This document shows positions 6,745 through 12,435 of a stretch of 12,435 nt of DNA, piece after piece (positions within the stretch are counted from its first letter, which is position 1; each line of letters opens with the position of its first letter). The notes below the pieces were generated by a model that saw nothing but the letters and a program-made list of their open reading frames with translations, had not been told where the DNA came from and did no database searches. Where the stretch lies: positions 1 through 12,435 of the forward strand of contig CAMYJN010000020.1 in assembly GCA_947258625.1 (NCBI GenBank). The letters run 5' to 3'. Source of the DNA: an uncultured Polyangiaceae bacterium. GTDB taxonomy: Bacteria > Myxococcota_A > Polyangia > Polyangiales > Houyiibacteriaceae. The translations under genes were made by a program, and so were the position numbers.

Positions 6745-6842
6745 GAGGCCGATCGTATCAGAGCGAAGATCTTGGGAGAAGGGTCAAGGAGCTCTTCGGC
6801 CCAGGCAGACAACCAGGGTAGGGTGCCCTGGTTATGCGAGCG

Positions 6843-6941
6843 CTAGGGATCGTCGGTTTGCCGCTCAAACGCCCCCACGTCGCACAGCGTCCCTCGAGCT
6901 CGGCCTAGTGCCTACGGCTGCACCTCAAACGCGCCGACGTC
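6843..6941 (-). pseudogene. Two tandem remnants of choice-of-anchor Q protein 3' ends
   Basis: Directly behind the stop of the next gene upstream on this strand (TGA 6945-6947), the same frame reads A-DVGAFEVQP then TAG (6912-6914). After eight more codons it reads LCDVGAFERQTDDP then TAG (6843-6845). LCDVGAFE with a short tail is the typical C-terminus of choice-of-anchor Q (parallel beta-helix) surface proteins. The two motifs are 60 bases apart. The first matches the 3' end of the fragment at 10204 almost exactly (30 of 31 bases from 6910). No body of such a gene lies upstream; the 312-residue lipoprotein occupies that place. They look like residues of recombination between repeated 3' gene ends. 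Confidence 0.6.
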
Positions 6942-6944
6942 CGC

Positions 6945-7883
6945 TCAGCGCGAGACGACTTCGAGCGCCGCCCCTGTGTTCTGTCCCCGCATTATGAGCT
7001 CCCAGCGGCCAGGCTCCTCGCCCTGCGGAATGGTCACCGTACAAGACCAAACTCCTTCGTAGATATCTCCCGAGCTGGGGCTGTTGATGAAGCACCAATG
7101 GGCTCGACCTGAAGGACTCCTGAACGAGAAATTCCAGCGATCGACTCCCGAGGGATGGGTGAGTGCCGCTTCGCACACGACGTTCGCAGGGGCGGTCGTG
7201 ACGTCGACCAGCTTCGGATTGAAGTCGAATTCGACTACCTCCGGTGGGAAAGAGCGAGCATTGACCAGGCACATACTCGGAGAAACCGCAAGGGGACAGA
7301 TCGAGTTCGGATAATCGAAGTCGGGCAGCCGGCACACAACGTCGCCCGTTATGCGCCGGGCCCCCACATGCAGGCGATCGTATGACCAGCTACCGAAGAT
7401 CTCCCAAGCCGCACCGTCCGCATCCGAGAACTCGATACGGAACGAATCCCGCTCCTCGTCAATCGGGATTTCGTTTACCAGGTCGGTCGTTACGCTTACA
7501 GAAGCCGCGCACTCGTCACCCATGTCGGTGCGACCGTCGGTCCACTCGATTTCGAGGAAGTGCGCCTGCGACTCATCCTCTCCGATGTTGCATTTGGTGC
7601 TGGCCTCTAGCGCGGTGCAGTCTTCGTTGACATAGACGCAAGCTCGATAAGGCAACGCAACGTCAGGCCAAAACGTTCCGTACAACCCCGGCTGTGGAGT
7701 TGCCGCCCCGCCGCCGACGCCCTGCCCGCCGCAGTTACCAGGCCATGGATCGCCACCGGCTCCCCCTGGACCGCCCGTGCCGCCCGTGCCACCCGTGCCT
7801 CCGGTCCCGCCGCAGTCCGCGGCGAAGAAGACGCCGAGCACGACTACCACGGCTGAAACAACTATGAACAAGTGCCGGCGCAT
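6945..7883 (-). CDS. Secreted or lipoprotein-like protein with Gly/Thr linker
   Basis: 312 residues. An N-terminal hydrophobic signal (residues 1 to about 23, RRHLFIVVSAVVVVLGVFF) is followed by AADC, then a GGTGG repeat linker to about residue 45. The cysteine suggests lipidation, but Asp just before it is unusual for a lipobox, so cleavage by ordinary signal peptidase is possible. The body is rich in aromatic beta-strand segments with at least six cysteines and includes HFLEIEWTDGRTDMG and IFGSWSYDRLHVGARRITGDVVCRLPDF. I do not recognise the domain. The start is supported by GGAGGA inside the last codons of the preceding gene; only 3 bases separate the two genes, so they are co-transcribed and probably coupled. 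Immediately downstream in frame are remnants of another gene family. Confidence 0.7.
   Translation of the reverse strand: MRRHLFIVVSAVVVVLGVFFAADCGGTGGTGGTGGTGGPGGAGGDPWPGNCGGQGVGGGAATPQPGLYGTFWPDVALPYRACVYVNEDCTALEASTKCNIGEDESQAHFLEIEWTDGRTDMGDECAASVSVTTDLVNEIPIDEERDSFRIEFSDADGAAWEIFGSWSYDRLHVGARRITGDVVCRLPDFDYPNSICPLAVSPSMCLVNARSFPPEVVEFDFNPKLVDVTTAPANVVCEAALTHPSGVDRWNFSFRSPSGRAHWCFINSPSSGDIYEGVWSCTVTIPQGEEPGRWELIMRGQNTGAALEVVSR
7771..7806 (-). repeat. Four 9-bp repeats encoding GGTGGTGGTGG
   Basis: Nine-base units (CCGCCCGTG and variants, plus strand) run four times in phase with the codons of the 312-residue protein, encoding its Gly-Gly-Thr linker. Units at 7771 and 7780 are identical, and the next has one change. 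Such arrays can change length by slippage without breaking the frame. Similar, less regular Gly-rich arrays lie in the other three lipoprotein genes (about 9118-9235, 11668-11742 and 12300-12382). Confidence 0.7.
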
Positions 7884-7886
7884 CGG

Positions 7887-9317
7887 TCATTCCTCCACGG
7901 TAAACGTCAGCGGCACACGGACGAGGTCGCGGTCGAGCCAATATTGATGGTACCGCGTGTAGTAGAGATGGGGGGTGCGCCCCGGGCGCTCGAAGTTCGT
8001 GGTGGCGTCATCGTGGTCGATGACGGACGGATAGCCGGGCGGATTGCTGGTGCACGCCCTTTCGGTGATTAGCTGGACGTCGCTCCAATGGACAAGGTCG
8101 GATGAGAGCGAGAAGTGCCACCCGCACACCCCGGCATTCCATTCGCTCACCAACATGTACCGCTCGAGATAGGTGTTGTACGTAAGGCTGTCCGTGACGT
8201 GCATGAGTGGACCCGCAGGCGTTTGGAGCACCGCGCACACTTCCGTCGGAGTCCCCGTCACGTAGGGACTCGTCATCGGCAGATTGAAACCGCTTCCATC
8301 CCAGGCACGCCAGCTTGCTGGGTCGTCGAGGGTCTTGGTGCGCATCACGCATGCGCCCCCGAACCAATCCTGCAGGTAGAGAACCACCCGGAAGAGGGCG
8401 TAGTAGTAGCCTCCGGGGCCATGCACGATATTGGAGGGCGCGAGATAGCCGGTCACATACCAACGATTGGGAGGGAAGTCCGGAGGTGGCGGAACCCAGA
8501 CGTCCGGCGCCGGTGCAACGACGTGGGCCGGTGCTCCCGGCTTCGCGAAGCTGTGGGCGCTGTCGGTAGACACCGCATGCGTGATGGAGTTGTACCAACA
8601 GGGATTGAGCGGACCTCCGCAGGGGGGCGCGTCCACAGGGTGAAACTCGTTGTGGATGAGCACGTGCCATCTCGTCCCTTCCCGATAGGGCGACCACAGC
8701 CACTCATTGTTTTCGTAGGATTCCGCGGTGGGGAGGTTCGCGGACTGGTGCGCGGGGTGGCAATCACCCTCTAGGCTATCGAAATCAGGTCCGCGGAGCA
8801 GGTAGTTGCTCTGTTCGTGGATGGCGAAGAGAACCAACTCGCCGTCTTCGGCACGTACGACCTTCGCAGGGCTGTCCGAAATGTCGAACTCGTCGCAGCG
8901 ATCCGTCGACCAGTCAAAAACGATTTCCGTTGCGCCAATATCGACGCTCACCGGCACGAAGTTACAGACCCCCTCGTAGCATTCGCCGCGACCGGCAGAG
9001 CACGCGTTTCCATCGCGGACAGACGCGTGCTCACACAGACTACTCGACGGTTCGCACATGTCTGTCGTGCATTCATTCCTGTCGTCACAGTCCTCGACGC
9101 TTTCGCATCTGGGCATGCCGCCGGTTCCACCATCACCGCCCGTCCCACCGCTGCCTGCGACACCGCCGGTTCCACCGTCGCCGCCCGCACCGCCGCCCCC
9201 GGAGCCCCCTACGCCACCGTTGCCTCCACTCCCACCAGTGCCCGTCGTCTCACTGCATCCAACCAAGGGCATCACCCCCAGCGCGCAGACACATAGCAAT
9301 CCGAATACGTACCGCAT
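7887..9317 (-). CDS. Lipoprotein: Gly-rich linker, Cys-rich module, propeller-like domain
   Basis: 476 residues from the ATG at 9317, chosen over an upstream ATG at 9365 because AGGAGG lies just before it and the lipoprotein signal begins there. The lipobox is LVGC with C21 lipidated. Residues 22 to about 72 are a Gly/Thr/Ser linker. A Cys-rich segment of the DC-DD-x-NECTTD-x-C type follows (about residues 75-120). The remaining ~350 residues have a repeating W/Y/H-rich pattern resembling five-bladed propellers of the GH43/DUF4185 kind (SYENNEWLWSPYREG, VHGPGGYYYALFRV, HFSLSSDLVHWSDVQLI, LYYTRYHQYWLDRDL). FSLSSDLVHWS is typical of such folds. Glycan binding or hydrolysis is possible but catalytic residues cannot be assigned. 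It is probably anchored in the outer membrane and is the first gene of a pair with the 312-residue protein. Confidence 0.8.
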   Translation of the reverse strand: MRYVFGLLCVCALGVMPLVGCSETTGTGGSGGNGGVGGSGGGGAGGDGGTGGVAGSGGTGGDGGTGGMPRCESVEDCDDRNECTTDMCEPSSSLCEHASVRDGNACSAGRGECYEGVCNFVPVSVDIGATEIVFDWSTDRCDEFDISDSPAKVVRAEDGELVLFAIHEQSNYLLRGPDFDSLEGDCHPAHQSANLPTAESYENNEWLWSPYREGTRWHVLIHNEFHPVDAPPCGGPLNPCWYNSITHAVSTDSAHSFAKPGAPAHVVAPAPDVWVPPPPDFPPNRWYVTGYLAPSNIVHGPGGYYYALFRVVLYLQDWFGGACVMRTKTLDDPASWRAWDGSGFNLPMTSPYVTGTPTEVCAVLQTPAGPLMHVTDSLTYNTYLERYMLVSEWNAGVCGWHFSLSSDLVHWSDVQLITERACTSNPPGYPSVIDHDDATTNFERPGRTPHLYYTRYHQYWLDRDLVRVPLTFTVEE

Positions 9318-9369
9318 GAGGAACCTCCTCGGCTTCACTGGCAACGTGGGGTCGCCGGAGCGCACCGCG

Positions 9370-9388
9370 CTATACGTATTTCTTTACT
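9370..9388 (-). promoter_or_regulatory. 19-bp TACGTA element upstream of lipoprotein gene
   Basis: On the minus strand this reads AGTAAAGAAATACGTATAG and ends 52 bases before the ATG at 9317. The same element with two changes is found upstream of the SRPBCC gene (10091-10109). TACGTA is a perfect palindrome; TATAG could belong to a -10 region. The rest of the 269-base gap (9318-9586) shows a strong ribosome binding site near 9320 and nothing else recognisable. Confidence 0.45.
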
Positions 9389-9586
9389 GAAGAGCCGATT
9401 GTGCGCGCAGGTTTTGCGTTTGGAGCGTGGGGGCGCAGCGGGTGCGTCGTGTGCAACAACTGCTTTTGTCGTTCGCTGCTCCTCGCGGAACTCAGCCAAC
9501 AATAAGCCCGGTGATTCAATCGACAGCTCAAACAGAACGGGGAGCCACGGTGCAGCGCTGCGGAGTGAAAGCCTCCACCTTTCGGC

Positions 9587-10015
9587 CTAGACCTCCAATC
9601 GTTCCTTGATGTTTTGCATCGACATGTCGGCTTCTCGTTGGTTGCGCTTGAGCACCAGCTTCTCCGCGAGCTTCCCCAGGACAGGAACGGGAATGGTGTA
9701 GTCCACTTCCAAATCCAGCTTCGTCCCGCTCTCATGCGGTGCAAAGCTGAACGTGAAACTGCCCGAAAGCCCTCCTGTGCTCTCCGTGACAAAGCGTTCG
9801 TTCGGGACATACTCGAGAACCGTGGTCTCCCCCTGAAACGGAAGGCCGATCATCGTGTACTTCCAGTGATAGTGCTGACCCACACCAGACCCGACGATAT
9901 TCGTGTGTTCCACCAGATTCACCATCCACTCAGGAGTGTTCATCGGGTTGGAGACGTACGCGAAGACCTTCTCGACAGATGCATTGATGTTGATGCTGTT
10001 CTTTACAATCGTCAT
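9587..10015 (-). CDS. SRPBCC (START/Bet v1-like) family protein
   Basis: 142 residues from the ATG at 10015. This start is set by AAGGAGGGTGA 8 bases upstream; the longer frame from 10084 would place that signal inside the gene. The sequence follows the SRPBCC fold: an initial strand (TIVKNSININAS), the helix segment EKVFAYVSNPMNTPEWM, a curved sheet (HYHWKYTMIGLPFQGETTVLEYVPN, then FTFSFAPHESGTKLDLEVDYTIP), and a long C-terminal helix (KLAEKLVLKRNQREADMSMQNIKERL). Members bind hydrophobic ligands in a central cavity, often as polyketide cyclase-like or co-enzyme Q carrier proteins. The ligand here is unknown. It has no signal peptide. A hairpin and the 19-bp TACGTA element lie in its leader. 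Confidence 0.88.
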   Translation of the reverse strand: MTIVKNSININASVEKVFAYVSNPMNTPEWMVNLVEHTNIVGSGVGQHYHWKYTMIGLPFQGETTVLEYVPNERFVTESTGGLSGSFTFSFAPHESGTKLDLEVDYTIPVPVLGKLAEKLVLKRNQREADMSMQNIKERLEV

Positions 10016-10034
10016 GGCTTCACCCTCCTTTGTT

Positions 10035-10050
10035 GCGGGATCGTTCCCGC
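10035..10050 (-). promoter_or_regulatory. Perfect 6-bp hairpin in leader of SRPBCC gene
   Basis: GCGGGA (10035-10040) pairs with TCCCGC (10045-10050) around a 4-base loop, about 20 bases before the ATG and just before the ribosome binding site. It could stabilise the messenger or affect initiation. There is no T-tract, so it is not a simple terminator. Confidence 0.35.
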
Positions 10051-10090
10051 TCGTGTCTGCGCTAATCAGAACACGCAAGGGCAAACGGAT

Positions 10091-10109
10091 CTATACGTAA
10101 TTCTTTCCT
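10091..10109 (-). promoter_or_regulatory. 19-bp TACGTA element upstream of SRPBCC gene
   Basis: On the minus strand this reads AGGAAAGAATTACGTATAG, ending 75 bases before the ATG at 10015. It matches 17 of 19 bases of the element at 9370-9388, in the same orientation and at a promoter-like distance. It is either a promoter core or an operator shared by the two genes. Confidence 0.45.
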
Positions 10110-10203
10110 TGCTCTGACGTCGGAGTACGTTCGCATCGATTGACTCCGCGCAAACGGTTGAACTAGAGCGCAGTACCATCGTCATTGCCGGGTAAGTGGT
10201 CGC

Positions 10204-10618
10204 CTACGGCTGCACCTCAAACGCCCCGACGTCGCACAGGGTTCCGCCCGTCTCGGGGCGTGGTTCACCACGCTGGTCTTCGGTCACCTCGCACGCCGCC
10301 TCGGGAATCTCGTCGATGGCAGCGCTGCCATCACCCAAGCCGCCGTCCCCGGGCTTATGCGTCATGGTCGGTCCACCGTTGTTGGCAAGTGGTCCAAGAT
10401 TCAGCTCTGTTTCGGTGACGCCCGACTGGTTGCCTGTTTGGTCGAAGCCGCAGGTATTGCCTGGGCTTTCGATGTTGTAGCTCTCAGACATGTGCTCACA
10501 AGGAAATCGACCACGAGTGCGCCTTCGATTGGGGTGCCGTCCGGCTGCGTATTGGCATCCCGGCCGACGTCACGCTCACGACGAGCGTTACCAGGAGAAG
10601 CGCGTAACGTCGTCGCAT
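10204..10618 (-). pseudogene. Decayed choice-of-anchor Q domain surface protein
   Basis: The ATG at 10618 opens a good signal peptide (MRRRYALLLVTLVVSVTSAG) whose frame ends at a TGA at 10496-10498. A different frame then holds the typical C-terminal region of choice-of-anchor Q proteins: YNIESPGNTCGFDQTGN, ELNLGPLANNGGPTMTH, GDGSAAIDEIPEAACEVTEDQRGEPRP, and the closing LCDVGAFEVQP, with TAG at 10204-10206. Intact members carry several hundred residues of beta-helix between these parts; here only about 40 codons remain. This is a large internal deletion plus a frame change. The fragment from the ATG at 10491 (95 residues) could be translated but would lack a signal. The 5' end overlaps the stop region of the preceding lipoprotein gene by 31 bases. 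Confidence 0.7.
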
Positions 10619-11817
10619 GTGCCCTCGGGACAATCCGCGTCGGTGATGCAGGCGTTGCCAGCATTGGCTCCACCATCGCAGATTAGGTTGAAACATTGGC
10701 TCTGCTCTAGGCTGCATCCAAACAAGCCGGTCGCATCACGGATGGCCTGGCCAGTTCCCGCAAAGATGTAGTTGAACGTCTCCGACAACGCCGGATACCC
10801 GATATCCAGCAGGAGCTCGAGCCCCGGCTCGACCGCTAGGACTACACGAAAACTCTGGTCAATGCGGAAGGCGTCGCCGTCGAACCCGATGGTGCCTTCC
10901 ACGACGAACGTGACCGGCAGCTCGGAGATATCCTCGCTGACCCAATCGGGGCCCAAGTCCAGTGCAATGCCTCCGTCGTAGGACGCTTCGAAACATCCAG
11001 CAGCCTCGCAATCGTTGCCCTCCTTGGGCACGAGGTACAGACATTGGTCCGCTGTGCCCCAAACGACACGGCCGATCCCTCCACCGTCAACTGTCATGAA
11101 CAAATCGATCGAGCCGTTTGCAGAGTCAGGCCTTGCTTCAACGCAAGTGCCATCGGGACAATCCGTGTCGTCGGTGCAGGTGCTGCCGGCATTGGCTCCG
11201 CCGTTACAAGTCTTGAGGTAGTCGGGATCGAATTGTTCTTCATCCCACCCCGGACAGATGTAGTTGATCCGGACGGCGCATGTACCCGGATCGATGCCCG
11301 CGTCGGGATCCCCCGGACAGTCGGTGTCGTCGGCGCAGTCGCCGCCATCATTGGTTCCACCACTGCAGACCCCACCGAAAACGAGGTCGCTGCCGCACGT
11401 GCCGCCGGGGCAGTCAGCATCGTCGGTGCAGACGTTGCCGTTGTTGGATCCTCCTCTGCATGTTCTGGCGGTAGCGTTCTCGAGCTCCTGTTGGATATCT
11501 GTGATGACCTTGAGAATCTCCGCGAAAATCTCCGAGTCTTCGATCTCTCTGGCAGCGTCGGCGATCTCGTCGGCAACCGCCGCCATGATCTCGCTCGTGA
11601 CTACAGCGGTGGGGTTGGCGTACGCTTCAAGCACCGGCTGAAGGTCAGGGGCTAGGGGTACATCGATGCCCGCCGTTCCACCGCTTCCACCGTCACCCGC
11701 CGTTCCGCCGCTTCCGGCATCGCCACCGCTTCCACCGTCGCCCGTTGTCTCACTGCACCCAACGAGCGGCATTACGCCCAGCGCGCAGGCGCATAAGAAT
11801 CCGACTAAGTACCGCAT
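10588..11817 (-). CDS. Lipoprotein with four Cys-rich C-x-GG-x-N-x-G repeats
   Basis: 409 residues from the ATG at 11817, chosen because GGAGG lies 7 bases upstream and the lipoprotein signal starts here (an upstream ATG at 11958 would add 47 unrelated residues). The lipobox is LVGC with C21. The Gly/Ser/Asp linker is at 22-50. A helical acidic segment (about 55-117) follows. Four copies of the pattern C-x-GG-x-N-x-G-x2-C-x2-D-x-D-CP-x-GTC lie at 120-141, 151-180 (with an 8-residue insertion), 204-225 and 380-401. Between the third and fourth is a ~150-residue beta-rich domain (SIDLFMTVDGGGIGRVVW, PVTFVVEGTIGFDGDAFRIDQSFRVVL). These repeats are common in myxobacterial surface proteins and presumably form disulfide-stabilised units. 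The C-terminus (DDVTRFSW) is abrupt and overlaps the signal-peptide start of the next gene remnant. Confidence 0.8.
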   Translation of the reverse strand: MRYLVGFLCACALGVMPLVGCSETTGDGGSGGDAGSGGTAGDGGSGGTAGIDVPLAPDLQPVLEAYANPTAVVTSEIMAAVADEIADAAREIEDSEIFAEILKVITDIQQELENATARTCRGGSNNGNVCTDDADCPGGTCGSDLVFGGVCSGGTNDGGDCADDTDCPGDPDAGIDPGTCAVRINYICPGWDEEQFDPDYLKTCNGGANAGSTCTDDTDCPDGTCVEARPDSANGSIDLFMTVDGGGIGRVVWGTADQCLYLVPKEGNDCEAAGCFEASYDGGIALDLGPDWVSEDISELPVTFVVEGTIGFDGDAFRIDQSFRVVLAVEPGLELLLDIGYPALSETFNYIFAGTGQAIRDATGLFGCSLEQSQCFNLICDGGANAGNACITDADCPEGTCDDVTRFSW

Positions 11818-11842
11818 GACAACCTCCTCTCCTGACCCGTTC

Positions 11843-12435
11843 TCAGAGGTCGCTGCCTCCGGTGCCACCGTTCCCTGCAGAGCCACCAGTGCCGGAGCCG
11901 CCCAGCCACTCATCGCACACTGCCTCCGTGACACAGTGTCCCAGCGTGAACGGCCCATCCGGTTGGCAACAGATCAGCGAGCCGGTGCACTCGTCGCCCT
12001 GAAAGCAGGTCATGACGCCCGAGTCACACCAGTATGGGTCGGCGGGGAAACCGCAATTGTTTGGGCACGTGTCGCACACGGCGCACTGGATTGCTCGCCC
12101 GACGAGGTGGGCGCCGTATGGGTAGAGATCGATGCAGCTAGCAGTACATTCGACAGTGGTGCAGCTCAGGTTGCAACCGAGGAAGTCCTGACACGACTGC
12201 GCGTTGCACTGGCACGGCCCCTCGCTCGCACACTCGGCGCACGCCTGGCATGTCGCTGAGTCGTAAGCGGCTTGAGTGCCGTCGTCACACTGCCCTGCGG
12301 TACCACCTGTGCCACCGTCGCCGCCTGTGCCACCGCCTCCGGCTGCACCACCGCTTCCGGCCGCGCCACCGTTTCCACCATCGCCCGAGGTCTCACCACA
12401 CCCAACCAAGGGCACCAGTCCGAGCGCGCAGACAC
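11843..12435 (-). CDS. Cys-rich lipoprotein, 5' end beyond window
   Basis: The frame runs to the right edge. The visible start reads VCALGLVPLVGC, matching the signal-peptide end of the two other lipoproteins, so about nine residues are missing. After the lipidated Cys comes a Gly/Ala/Ser/Thr linker. Then follow about 130 residues with more than 20 cysteines (for example CQACAECASEGPCQCNAQSC, CAVCDTCPNNCG, SLICCQPDGPF). Finally there is a second Gly-rich tail (GGSGTGGSAGNGGTGGSDL) before the TGA at 11843-11845. Dense cysteines suggest a disulfide-rich extracellular domain; the family is not recognised. Gly-rich stretches at both ends are unusual, as if a further domain had once followed. Only 25 bases separate it from the next lipoprotein gene, so the two probably form an operon. 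Confidence 0.78.
   Translation of the reverse strand, partial: VCALGLVPLVGCGETSGDGGNGGAAGSGGAAGGGGTGGDGGTGGTAGQCDDGTQAAYDSATCQACAECASEGPCQCNAQSCQDFLGCNLSCTTVECTASCIDLYPYGAHLVGRAIQCAVCDTCPNNCGFPADPYWCDSGVMTCFQGDECTGSLICCQPDGPFTLGHCVTEAVCDEWLGGSGTGGSAGNGGTGGSDL

Noticed and set aside
6861..6941. GCGTTTGA words on the minus strand (also near 10213-10224), identical to the start of the oriIS-like terminus
   Set aside because: They are codons for the G-A-F-E motif of choice-of-anchor Q proteins; the rest of the terminus does not match.
7771..7806. Regular repeats as a CRISPR array
   Set aside because: Nine-base in-frame units encoding Gly-Gly-Thr, no spacers.
9370..9810. 146-codon minus-strand frame overlapping the SRPBCC gene
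   Set aside because: It conflicts with the strong ribosome binding site and fold-typical sequence of the SRPBCC frame.

Overview
The window reads as a chromosomal segment of a Myxococcota-like ('deltaproteobacterial') organism. The basis is high GC, Gly/Thr/Ser-linker lipoproteins, the C-x-GG-x-N-x-G Cys-rich repeats, a 'choice-of-anchor Q' C-terminus, and a long Ala/Glu/Arg coiled-coil membrane protein. The lineage is an inference; there is no rRNA or marker phylogeny here. No tRNA, rRNA, CRISPR array or complete transposase gene was seen.

Layout. (1) Positions 1-2745 are a mosaic. Two direct copies of a 102-bp repeat (158-259 and 2061-2162; 98/102 identical) each end in a sequence resembling the oriIS terminus of IS91/ISCR rolling-circle elements, and each is joined directly to a gene lacking its 5' part. 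The first abuts a beta-propeller-like fragment. The second is fused in frame to the zinc-peptidase (M41) domain of FtsH, with no AAA+ ATPase or membrane segments. Between them lies an intact membrane-anchored M19 dipeptidase. (2) Positions 2778-4090 (minus strand) hold a DksA/TraR-type zinc-finger gene whose stop overlaps the GTG start of an NHL-type beta-propeller gene. (3) A YugP-type membrane zinc peptidase (4205-4918, plus) is divergent from that pair and convergent with an outer-membrane beta-barrel gene (4989-5630, minus) split by an in-frame TAG. (4) A TolA-like coiled-coil/membrane/coiled-coil protein (5805-6533, plus) is followed by a small hypothetical gene on the other strand. (5) From 6843 to the right edge everything is on the minus strand. 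It holds four secreted or lipoprotein genes, a START-like (SRPBCC) gene, and the debris of choice-of-anchor Q genes.

Themes. The right half shows modular gene assembly: three lipoproteins share almost the same leader and Gly-rich linker but carry unrelated bodies, and the same 3' tag (DVGAFE...) recurs as isolated remnants. The left half shows the complementary process, in which a probable rolling-circle transposon end sits at the 5' border of truncated genes and can supply a start codon. A 19-bp element containing TACGTA lies upstream of both the SRPBCC gene and one lipoprotein gene, suggesting shared control. Coding calls for M19, M41, DksA/TraR, YugP and SRPBCC rest on visible catalytic or metal-binding motifs, or on fold-typical sequence for SRPBCC. 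Calls for the lipoprotein bodies are descriptive.
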